Part shown: positions 53,842-64,000 of the stretch, piece after piece | Numbering within the stretch: the stretch's first letter is position 1 | Layout of the letters: each line of letters begins with the position of its first letter | Assembly (NCBI GenBank): GCA_002110485.1 | Contig: MOWL01000005.1 | Coordinates: forward strand, 124,001 to 188,000 | Source: Emergomyces orientalis | Taxonomy: Eukaryota; Ascomycota; Eurotiomycetes; Onygenales; Ajellomycetaceae | Direction of reading: 5' to 3' | Length of the DNA stretch: 64,000 nucleotides | Program-made: the position numbers and the translations under genes | Notes under the pieces: generated by a model | Told to the model about the DNA's origin: nothing | The model's database searches: none | Seen by the model: the letters and a program-made list of their open reading frames with translations, nothing else

Positions 53842-54990
53842 CTAACTGTCGCTGGAATCAGGTTTGACATTGACGTTGAGCCCCAATCCCTCCGAATCCA
53901 GATAGAGCTTGTTCTTTCCACCAGCTTCCTGCAGAATCGTAGCAATGCTCCGGGCGTTTTCGAGTTTCCGCAGCTCGATGTAGCTCTTGCCCTTCTTGAT
54001 GGCGTCTCCAATCAGCTGAGCGGAACGGGCCTCACCCTGTGCCCGCACTATGGTTGCTTGTTTCTCTTGACGGGCTTTGTCGACAACGAATGCGGCTCGT
54101 TGGGCTTCTTGCTGAGCGACTTGTTTGGCTTCTACGGCGGCTGTGAATTCGGGCGAGAATGCAAGATGCTGTTGGGGAAAGTACATGGTTAGATATTATG
54201 AAAAGCTGAAAGACAGGGAGGAAGGTTGGATTTCTCCTTCATACCGTTAGGGAAACGTCATCAAGGACGATGTTGAAGCGAGCAGCACGTCTAGAAAGGT
54301 TATCACGGACAAGTCTGGCGACGTTCTCTCTCTGGGTGATAAGTTGGCTGGCATTGAATTGAGCTACCACAGCCTTCAACACCTCATTGACGATGGATGG
54401 AAGAACTCTCTCATCAAAATCAGTTCCTAGGGTACGATATATCTGGGGTAGAGCCTCGACTCTTGGGCGGGAAAGAACACGGCAGGTGATGTTCACCATC
54501 TGCAAATCCTTGGTGCCTGTGAGAGACGCAACATTTCTTGGCTTCGCGCGAACGTCATAGATGATAGGAGTTTCGAACCATGGGATCCGGAAATGGGTTC
54601 CTTTTTTCACATAGTTTTAGATAGTGAAATTTTAGGCGTGATATTGAATGAATCAAAACCCACCTTCATTGAAGATATCCTTCTTCACGCCGCCTATTCT
54701 CGTATACTTGATTGCTCGATGACCACCGTCAACTGGGAGAACGGAAAATATGGTTAGCAACTTAGAGTTTTTTTGATATCTGCAAAAAACAAATCGGTGG
54801 ACTCACCGTTAAAGAGGGAATTCATAAAAACATATGCTCCCAATCCAACTGCAATGAGTGCTCCAGCACCCCCAAAAGCTTTCCTGGGGCTGCCCCCTCC
54901 CGGAAATCCACCTCCAAATCCGCCTTTCGCCCGCTGCTGCTGCAGGGACTGCTGCAACCTAGCCCACGTCTCACGAGGATCTCCAGCCAT
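53842..54990 (-). CDS. PHB2: Prohibitin 2
   Basis: Four exons (54990-54807, 54732-54664, 54600-54245, 54168-53842) give 311 residues. Prohibitin 2 forms ring complexes with prohibitin 1 in the mitochondrial inner membrane and stabilises respiratory proteins, cristae and the m-AAA protease. After a Gly-rich leader comes one membrane helix (AGALIAVGLGAYVFMNSLF), then VDGGHRAIKYTRIGGVKKDI, THFRIPWFETPIIYDVRAKP, LGTDFDERVLPSIVNEVLKA, FNIVLDDVSLTHLAFSPEFT across the last intron, and a coiled coil (VEAKQVAQQEAQRAAFVVDK onward) that ends in a polar tail. PHB2 rather than PHB1 is chosen for the longer N-terminal leader and the KNKLYLDSEGLGLNV tail. It is divergently transcribed from the CstF-64-like gene, sharing a 391-base promoter. 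Confidence 0.95.
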
Positions 54991-55381
54991 GATGATACCA
55001 AAAAGAGGATGTGGAAAAGGAATTCCAGCTGGTTCGGACTGGTTGACTGACTGACTTCGAAGCTGGTCCTGCGAATTGAGATCAAAAGATCGGAGTTAAT
55101 GCCGCTAAACTGTATTAGGAAAGGCGCAATATTTGCGCCTCCATGACTTTGTACGGCGTGTATTAGACGCCTCAAACGCAAAGCCTCCAGCACTTGATGT
55201 ATCGAAAGCTCCTTTGAAGTTTGAACTGCAGGTTGGCTGTCGTGTTTTGCTAAACGTAACCAAACACCGCCAACTGAACTGAGCTTTCAGAGCTGGTATT
55301 AGTCGTCGCTGAGGATTGTATTGCCCACTTTTGCTGCTAAGATCCTTTAAGCAAGCACCTGCGTGGGTGCGTGTTGTGAAA
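54991..55381. promoter_or_regulatory. Short divergent promoter, PHB2 / CstF-64-like
   Basis: Only 391 bases separate the two start codons, so both 5' leaders and core promoters share this space. I see no clear TATA box; short frames here are not genes. Confidence 0.6.
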
Positions 55382-56373
55382 ATGCCTCCAGATCGTTTCG
55401 GTAAAAGCGTCTTCCTTGGGAATATACCCTACAGTGAGTCAATTTCTATTTAGTCCATTGCACGCATAATATTATAGTGGCAGCGTGGCTGATAGTTTCG
55501 GTAGACCTTACAGAAGAGCAGGTGAAAGACATTCTCAGCTCCGCAGGCACGGTTACGAAATTCCGGTTGATGATAAACCCGGAGACTGGAAAACCAAAGG
55601 GATATGGATTTGCCGATTTTGCGGACGCGGACGCTGCTGCTTCTGCCGTGCGGAATTTGAATGATTATGAGATCATGGGTCGCAAAATACGAGTTGATTG
55701 GCCACATAACAATGAGAAAGATTCTGTACCTCCTGACTACTCCCAACAGCCTCAGATGGGTATGATGCAGGGGATGCAGGGACAAGATCAGTCTCAGGCA
55801 CCTGTACTGCCGCCACTACCTCCAGGAACAGAATTACCACCAAATCTCACCTGCCCCAACGCGATATCACAAACTCTCGCTTCCCTTCCCGCTCCTCAAC
55901 TACTCGATGTTATTACCCAGATGAAGTCACTAGTGATGGCAGATCCAGCTCGCGCAACAGAACTATTGAGACAAGCTCCCCATCTAGCCTATGCCATATT
56001 CCAAGCGCTGTTACTCATGAATCTCGTTGATTACAGCGTGCTTGGCTCTGTTGTTGAGCAAGCATCACAACCTCAACCACCTCAACCGCAACAAACTCCT
56101 CAAATACCCCAGCAATTCCAGCCGTATCCATCGATCCCGGGCCAGATATCTACTCCCCCAATACAACATACACCTTTCGCGCCACCCCAAATGCCGCCCC
56201 AACCTCAACCTCCGCCACAACAGCAACCCGCTCCACCACAGATTCCTGGCCACGATGAACTGCTACAGCAGGTATTGAGCATGCCACAGTCTGCGATCGA
56301 CGCACTGCCCCCCACAGAGCGTAGCCAGATAATGTTACTGAGGCAGCAACTGATGCAGGGAGGAATGCGATAG
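55382..56373 (+). CDS. CstF-64/Rna15-like mRNA cleavage and polyadenylation RNA-binding protein
   Basis: Two exons (55382-55433, 55505-56373) give 306 residues. The RRM occupies about residues 8-86: SVFLGNIPYNLTEEQVKDIL (RNP2, across the intron) and GKPKGYGFADFADADAAASA (RNP1), ending NDYEIMGRKIRVDW. The hinge domain follows: ISQTLASLPAPQLLDVITQM and DPARATELLRQAPHLAYAIF, which in CstF-64/Rna15 binds CstF-77 (Rna14) and symplekin. A Pro/Gln-rich linker leads to the C-terminal three-helix domain (ELLQQVLSMPQSAIDALPPT). The protein binds GU/U-rich RNA downstream of the cleavage site during mRNA 3'-end formation in the nucleus. The linker is short compared with animal CstF-64. Exon 1 is 52 bases and starts MPPDRFGK. 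Confidence 0.94.
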
Positions 56374-58165
56374 TTATCTGTTGCGGACTATGTATCATTT
56401 TATTCTTTACATTCCCTAATTGAACTGAATCTTAACGTTCATGGTGGATGATACTGGAATATGGCGTAATGGTGTCGGCACCTGGATATGCATTTTATGT
56501 TTGGCAAATTTGGTTTCCTTGCTGCGCTGTGCTGGTACTGGCGATAAGGACAAAATTAGGGCAAAATTATACATTATTTTCAGCTGCGCTTCTAGTTATC
56601 TGTTCGTTTGTTATGAACGGCATCGTATTATTCATTTAACCATGAACAGTAAAGAATAACCGTGACAATTCATGTTTTCGCAATCCACGAAATGACCGCC
56701 TTGCCAACTTAACTCCTGCAGAATGTGTTATGCAGATTGTGGAGCGGGAAAATGTAGCTGATCTATGTAGCCTTTGTCGAAAAACAATACAAGTTTTTTT
56801 TAATCACCCTTGACCGATTTAAGGGCTGGTAGTGCTGGAATATTTTTTATGTTTGTAACTTGGGCAAGCGCGCGGTAGGCGCTAAATGCAACCACATTGA
56901 GGTTTCCATTCATCCAGTCAACACGAAAAAATCTGTCCGTAATAGAAATCAAATGTGGCGTATTATCCTCCTATCACCTTTTTTTACGTTCCTACCTTTT
57001 TTTCCATTGAGAGTAACCCACCAGCTGGAGAACGCAGCCTAGCCACCATTTCTTTCTGCTCAACGCACTTTGTGCCCCTGCGAGAGGCATGTGGTTAACA
57101 TATTTTGTCTTAGAAAGTTACTTTAACACATAAACTAGCATTTTGATTATATCACATTTTTCGTATTGCTATTGGGATGTGGCTGCCGAGTTCGACGCCG
57201 TGATTGTGGCATTCGACATCAGCTCCCTCATCTCTCCAGAATTTCCTTTTTGACTTACATATATTCATTATGGGTCAAATTAGTCCACTTGTTACTCTAC
57301 CTGCTTCACTGGCCACAGAAAGAAAGAGAGAGAGACCACTGCGTTATCTTTATATACCTTTTTCCAATTACTAGCTTTCGATTAGCGGTCCGTAGTCCTC
57401 TGCCTGGTCTTCGCTTGCCATATGTGGATTTTTTGGATCGTTGTCCCGTATATATACTATTTATTAGTATAGGAGTTAATTTTCGTACGCTTCGTTCACA
57501 ATATGCCAAGGGCTGATGGCTTCATTGTGCGTGCACATTTGTTGGCCCTTCCAATTGGTTCGGCCGGAGAGAGTCGAATTGCAGCCTCACTTTTGGCCCT
57601 TGGGACCCATTGAACCGTTTACTGGATTGTTCATGCATGTAGTTTTCGATTTTCTCGGATTCTTGCCGCCTGCGAGGACATGGCTGACTTAAAGAATCGC
57701 TTTGGAGTTGCATTCCCTATAATATGGATACCCATTTGTTCCCCATCCTTTGTCTCACCAAAGGCATCAACTTAGTGACGTGCAAGTACTGCAGATCGTT
57801 CTGCGAGAAGTCCATGGAATCTGCTTGAATGATGCCTTTAAAATTATTAGGCCTAGGTATGCAGTTTTATTCAGCTTGTTGACGCAATTTTTCATTGCTA
57901 ATCTCACCACTGACTTAGCAACAAACATGCTCCTTTTCATCTACTGACAACAAACCTGTCACGTCGACTCACCTACCCTCATTCTCTTGTTTCCACACCC
58001 ATGATGCCATTTTCACATTTATAATCTGCTGGAAGATTGAAGAAATACGCGCGTCTTCACATTGGGCTTTCCCTTGACTTAGAATATTTGGAACTGCCTT
58101 GTCCCAGAAGGCAATTATTCACGAACTCCTTTTCGAATAGGATCCTCCCGATTTTCTCCTTTGAA
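56374..58165. other. Intergenic region upstream of DNMT5 gene
   Basis: No gene is supported in 1.8 kb. Frames such as 57166-57516 are Leu/Arg-rich and without domains. No chromodomain-coding exon for the downstream methyltransferase could be seen here. Confidence 0.55.
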
Positions 58166-61100
58166 ATGATGACCCAGGAGGAGGCACTGTTTCATTGCCT
58201 CGATACAGTCCAAGAATTCAGCATGGACGAGGCTCTAGCCGATCCAAGTGATGAAGGGTGCTCCATTGACTCCAATGACAATCCTGACAGTTGTAATTCT
58301 CCGAATGTTTACTTGGAAACTGAGACCTCCGTGTCAGAAGACGCTGGTAGCGAAGTTGCCAATATTTCCGAGGAAGATGATTTGAAAATTTTGATAAATT
58401 ATCCTCCAGAGATCCTGAGAGGCAAATACTCTTCAATGCCTGGCAAGAAACCTAAACCTTGCCTAAATCGCAACCTTCCACCAATTAGCAGGATCGAGGA
58501 TATTTTTGATGACATTTCGATCAAGGCAGAGAGAAATGGGTTCGGTGACTTTCTCGAACACATTGGCTTACGAGATCTTCGCGTCGCCACCATGTGCTCT
58601 GGCACTGAAGCACCTCTACTTGCTTTGGAGATGGTGATGGGGAGTATGTAACATGCATAATTTTTCATTTGTTTGTACTAATAGGAGAACCATAGGTTTC
58701 AAAAGGATCTTTGGGAAAACGTTCAACATGCACCATTTATTCAGCGCAGAGATAGATCCTTTCAAGCAGTCCTACATTCAGCGGAATTTCTCCCCTGATA
58801 TTATTTTTCGAGATGTCAATGAGTTAATTGCTGATGAAGCGTAAGCTATAACTCCCTCAAGGTAAGATAGTATACTGACTGGATCTCCAGAACTACTGCA
58901 TTTGGTTCCCTCCGGAAAGTACCTGCAAATTTGGATTTACTTGTGGTTGGCTTCTCCTGTGTGGATTTTTCAAATATGAACTTCCACCGTAAGACTCTCG
59001 ACGAAATGGGAGAATCAGGTCATACCTTTTACGGTGTCCTGCGATACACTCAACGTTGTCGACCACCTTTGGTGATCCTGGAGAACGTTTGTGGCGCTCC
59101 GTGGGACCATATCAGGGATGCTTTCAAGGAAATGGATTACCACGCCTACCACATTAAAGTAGACACGAAGAACTATTACCTGCCACAAACACGTGAGAGA
59201 GGGTATATGCTTTGCATTGACCAAACGAGGCTAGAGACTCCACCTCCCACGGACTCTAAATCCTCGATATTTGCGAAGATGATGAAAAATTTCGAACGTC
59301 CGGCAAGCTCGCCTGTTACTCAATTCTTACTCAAAAACGACGATCCTCGTTTGCAGGACGTTATCGATGATATATCGACTAACCCAATCAAAGACCGCCA
59401 AGCTGTTGATTGGACGCGATACAAGGCGCGTCACCTTCGGTATAGAATGAGGGAAGGACTCGGAGATAAAAGGCCTCTTACTCGTTGGCAAGATAACGGA
59501 ACCTGCCAATTGCCTGACTTTTATTGGCACGGATGGAGCAAGGCACAGACAGAACGCGTTTGGGATACGCTTGAAGTAAATTATTTGCGGAGCATTATCA
59601 GAGGTTTCGATGTCAACTTCAAATCGTAAGTGGGTTCTGTGATTTCCATGGTTCATGACATATGCTAAAAAGTAGATAGTCGGATCATCGACCTTTCTCA
59701 GGGGCTCGATAGGGAGCTGGATCAGCGTGCATCCGGGGTTGCTGGTTGTTTGACCCCACGGGGCCAACACTTTGTCACATCACGCGGTGGCCCTCTCTTA
59801 GGTATCGAGGCGTTGGCCTTGCAAGGGATACCAATCGATAAGTTACTGCTGAATAACGATACTCAACGGGACCTCAACGATCTTGCAGGCAATGCGATGA
59901 GCTCAACCGTTGTGGGCGCAGCGATAATGAGCGCCTTGATCATAGGATACAAAGCCCTCTCGCCCGATGGAGTTTTCCGAGGCAACTCCAAAAAGGAAGA
60001 ACGTTTCACGTTTCAGATGCCAAGTGCTGATAATGAAGCCACGGATATGGCCCCTGTTTACTTCGAGGACGAAACCGGCATCTCTCCACATGACATTCTC
60101 GAAATGGGAAAGCGAAGTTTTAGAATGTGTATCTGCGAAGGTCAGGTGTTAACAAAAAGAACCAACATGCTAATATGCTTGAAATGTGGGCTCACTGCGT
60201 GCAACTCGTGTGGCCGCAATCCTCCACATGCCTATTCCCAAATTCCTAGAAATGAATTAAACGAGCGAATTTGTCCAATCAATTTCGAGATCCAAATGAA
60301 GCAAAAGCTTCCGATGAGACTTCAATTTAACGGATTATCCCTTGGGGAGTACCGAGCACTGCAGGAAGGTAATATGTCGGTTGACATCATGGCGGCGTGG
60401 AAAGATTTTTCTAAGACTCTTCTCCCAGCTTTGGGGGACGAACTGCGATTTCAGGGGTTGACTCGGCAAAGATCCTGGATAATAACTTATACAGGATCCC
60501 TGTCCGTATTGAAGCTTGTTTGCTCTTCTACAAGGTTACGATGGTTCCTTTACGTTACCCCACCAGAAGATGAACCAAGCAACTCTCCTCTCAGACAAAT
60601 ATTACTTTGTCCCATCGCTTCCATGACCCCATCCGGCGAGAACATATTGAGCGGAATTTGGCATATCAAGTCCCCAGTTAGTTCATATTTTAGTATTGCT
60701 GTTTCTGGGAGTGGAAATCTTGTTCCATCTATTGGTTCGAGAGCTGGCTTGAAGCACTCGCATTTTGCTGGTGCCAAGGTATGGAACCAGATTAACATAT
60801 CCGCAACTGATGCCGCGGTTGAAAATCTGGAGTTTGATATTCGTGGAGAGTACGAGCTTCTGCAAGACTGTGGAGCTGCTAGCGGAAGCTTGCACAAGAA
60901 GAAGGGGGCTCGCTTTGAACCCCCTGTTTACTTTTTCCTGGATCCAACAGAAATTGGGCCTACAGAATTTGATTCTTGGGTTTTTGCGCTTGACCATGGC
61001 CGCCTGGATATCGGCGAGTCGCGTAACACAATAGCAGAGGTGCGGCTGAGTTGGGATTCGGCTACGATTTCTAATGAACCTAAGGCAGTTCGTTGCTGGT

Positions 61101-64000
61101 TCCGAAAGACCATTACCAATGACAAGATATCTCTTGGCGTTTACACATCATCATCACCTCCTGTTTACCAGACACCAATTCCCCAAGCCATTGTTAGAAA
61201 CATCGGATCTAAGTGCATGGATTCTTATGTGCCGATGTTTACGTGTTCAATTCCTGCAAGTGGAGCAGAATTGGCTTGGAAGCCTCTCACATGGAGAGTC
61301 TCAAATTTGATGGAGTCGCCTACGGTTCTAGGCAAACTTTCGTGGTTGCTACAACGGGCTGGCTCCGTGAACCAATTTAGTCAATGGAATAGTATCTGTT
61401 TGAATAATGCAGAATACAGCGAGGTATGTGGTGTTTGCGCTCCTCGAAAACCTCGACTTATTTGGGCCTTGGACGCTAAAGACCGTATATACGCATATGA
61501 AAACCCAGCGGATGCTGCCATTTACGAGCAAAGTATCAAGAAACGACCAGCAACATTTCTGGGGTTTATCAGGCTTGACCACGATTCTACTCTGCATGTC
61601 AGATTATGTTTGAATGTGATGACTCTTATTCATCAGGCGAGGGGGAAGCTGGTTGCCAAAAAGGGCCAAATGTCTCTGCAATGGCGTCTCTCCATTGATA
61701 ATGTCGGTTTTCTTCGTCAGCGATCACCTATGCTGAAGGAGAAGAATAACAAAGCCGACACTGAATCAAGACAACCTCCCGGATTCAAATGCTTTAATCT
61801 CCGTGCCGAACAACTACGATCACTTACATGGATGAAGGAACAAGAGGATATTGTTCGACCTTTTGAAGAGGAAGAGGTTGTGGAAGCTATGCTACCAGCT
61901 GTAAATTGGAGAGCCGAAGCAAAAGTCACGACCAAACACCTTGTGCGTGGCGGTATTTTGGGTGATGACGTTGGATATGGGAAAACTGCAATAACTCTTG
62001 GTTTAATTGACTGTCAATTCACCAAGGATTCAAAAAGGGTACCTAACTCTGTGGAAGGGGCGATTCCAATCAAGGCTACTTTGATTGTTGTGCCCCAGCA
62101 TTTGATTGACCAATGGTCTCGTGAGATTACCAAATTTTTGGGCATGAAGTATAATGTTTTGGAAATCAAATCTATTGCTTCGCTGCGACCACTAACCATT
62201 CGTCGATTCGAAATGGCCGATATTGTGTTACTTTCAATGTCCGTGATTCGTGGTCCAAGCTACTATGACAGGATGGAATTTTTTGCAGCGACGTCTGCGG
62301 TACCCAAAGGAGATGGTCGGATCTTTGATGAGTGGCTGGATGACACGATGGCTGCCGTTAGGGATCATGTCGACGTTCTTCTGGCAGAGGGACCTGAAGT
62401 GGTGCTCCAGAACATGACTAGGAAGCAATCTAATCTCAAGAACAGTGGAGTATATTCAAAATTCAAACCTTCGAGGCGGTTAAAAGGTCAAAAGTTCCAA
62501 GATCATCTATTGAAACTCCAGGAGAAAATGCGGAAGAATGGAAGTGATAGCATGGCCATTGACAATTCGGATAACTACTCAGAGCTGGGACTCACAAATA
62601 CACAGTCGAAATTGCAGAATAACAAGCGGAAAATAGAGGACGATGAGGAGTGCGAACCTGATATTGCAAGCGCCAAACCAACCAAGGGCCCTCAAGCAAA
62701 GAAGATGAAAGGAAGATCAAAATTTATCACTGAAGGCCCTGAGTCCGACAAAACATTTCAACTTCTGAATTGCAACGGCGATTGGAAGCGAATGCGTTCC
62801 CCGCTAATTCATATGTTTGAATACAGCCGTATTGTGATAGACGAATTCATATACTCGAAGGATCGAAACTACTCATCAGTGCTTGCTATCCCTGCTCGCA
62901 ACAAATGGATCTTATCCGGAACCCCTCCTTTAAATGACTTCGCTGATGTCAAGTCATTCTCTCCATTTCTCGGAATCACCCTGGGAGTAGATGACGACGA
63001 GCGCGGGAAGACGGAAAACGAAAGACTGAGAATCATCCAGCGGGATCAAACAGGTATTTTCACAAGTTTTTGACATAATTGTTGCTCCATGTATGTACTA
63101 ACTGTTCAGATGCTGAGCAATTCCAACCTTTTGTTACCCGCCATAGTGCAGCGTGGCATCGAAGACGACATGATGTAGCCCAAGGATTTCTTGATCAATT
63201 TATGCGAAAGGTAATAACCACCGCTCCCTTCTATGATTATTCAATGTTGCTGTTGTGATGACATATGACATACTGACTTCCCTAGAATACACCAGGTATC
63301 GACGAAATACCTTGGACAGAACATATCTGCCCAGTTATTTTGGCGCCACGAGAACGAGCAGCCTACCTTGAGCTGTTCATGCAGCTAATGTCCCAGAATC
63401 TAAGGCTGCGTAGAAACGGGAGAGGTCTCTACGATTCTTCTGCGATGTCTCGAAATGACGCTATACTCGGAAATAGCGGTGGACCTGAAGAAGCGCTGAT
63501 AAAATGCTCTTCCCATTTTATACCTCTTGAAAGGATAATGGGTGCGCGATTGATTGGTAAACCGAAGGGTTTCAAAACTGACGATTCTTCGGCTCTGTCC
63601 CGCGCAAGCAGCATTTTTGAAAATGGCGATGTAAGGGATTCAGGGACACCTGAAACGGATCTCGCCTCTATCTGCGCAGACAAAGAAAACATCGCCTTTA
63701 CAAGGGATCGGCAGCTCGATGACCTTGTCCTAGATATAATTGGAAAACTCCGACACGCCTTTTGGTTACGTTCCAAAATCGAAGCCACGACGCATTTCGA
63801 TACGCTGGTGCAACATTTAGAGAGAAATGGGGCTGGTGACTTGGGGGTTACCACATGTTTCCGCAAAGCAATTGCTGCAGCGCGCACAGCACAGGCCCCT
63901 GAAGATGGACAGCACTACTATTTAACAGCCCAGGAGGTATCGTACATTCCATTAGCTTTGGTAAACTGAAATATGTTTGGTACTAATAACAGACACAGAA
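58166..64000 (+). CDS. DNMT5-type DNA cytosine methyltransferase with RING and SNF2 ATPase (3' end beyond window)
   Basis: Exons 58166-58643, 58696-58840, 58891-59625, 59680-63053, 63110-63210 and 63286-63936, then exon 7 from 63993, give 1828 residues to the last full exon. The C5-methyltransferase occupies about 135-530: motif I VATMCSGTEAPLLALEMV, motif IV GFSCVDFSNMN (Cys231), motif VI LENV (272-274), motif VIII QTRERGY (307-313), motif X LNDLAGNAMSS. A RING-like finger (CIC...CLKCGLTACNSC, about 603-632) follows. The SNF2 ATPase begins near 1180 with Walker A GDDVGYGKT (Lys1221) and DEFI (1507-1510) in place of DEAH, split by a charged insert with NLS-like KKMKGRSK. DNMT5 enzymes are ATP-dependent maintenance methylases for CpG. 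The start is the first in-frame ATG; no chromodomain is seen. Helicase C-terminal motifs lie past the edge. Confidence 0.92.

Noticed and set aside
58037..58165. Upstream in-frame extension of the DNMT5 frame
   Set aside because: It has no ATG and no conserved feature; the double ATG at 58166 is the first plausible start.

Overview
This window is nuclear DNA of a filamentous ascomycete. The genes carry short GT-AG introns of about 50-150 bp. The protein complement is that of Eurotiomycetes: an AcuK-type gluconeogenesis regulator, a fused pseudouridine glycosidase/kinase, Rmt2, a SET protein with a C-terminal MYND finger, and a DNMT5-type methyltransferase. Long, AT-rich, microsatellite-rich intergenic stretches suggest Onygenales (dimorphic-fungus relatives), but that placement is inference from style and not a search result.

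Layout. Bases 1-6655 hold no gene I can support. 6656-7369 (-) is a secreted proprotein ending in a six-cysteine peptide behind a Lys-Arg site. After a 4-kb leader/promoter region comes acuK (11423-14152, +), then riboflavin kinase (15270-16581, -), a 61-residue Cys/His protein hidden in two short exons (17602-17951, -), a GPI-anchored-type surface protein (18905-19474, -) and a CSC1/OSCA-type channel (21255-25122, -). The core of the window holds MCM4 (26847-30222, +), VTC4 polyphosphate polymerase (31204-34230, +), OST1 (34981-36695, -), a SET/MYND protein (37141-38969, -), the bifunctional pseudouridine-catabolism enzyme (39697-42561, +) and a dienelactone-hydrolase/SnoaL-like fusion (43111-44558, -). 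Then follow an intron-containing tRNA-Lys(CTT) (45051-45137, -), a decayed RCC1 copy (45661-46984, -), RMT2 (48628-49875, -), a ferritin-like Rds1 protein (51543-52557, +), prohibitin 2 (53842-54990, -), a CstF-64-like RNA-binding protein (55382-56373, +), and the first seven exons of DNMT5 (58166 to the window edge, +).

How they fit. Most are unlinked housekeeping genes: replication, glycosylation, mitochondria, mRNA 3'-end formation, flavin and phosphate metabolism. Promoter sequence supports two regulatory links: paired ACGCGT boxes before MCM4 (MBF-type G1/S control) and paired CACGTG boxes before VTC4 (Pho4/NUC-1-type phosphate control). The items of most interest are the DNMT5 gene, the RCC1 relic, the cysteine-rich proprotein, the 61-residue protein, and a dienelactone-hydrolase-like fusion whose nucleophile motif is missing. 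Exon boundaries were deduced by hand from splice signals, reading phase and family alignment recalled from knowledge; no search was run.
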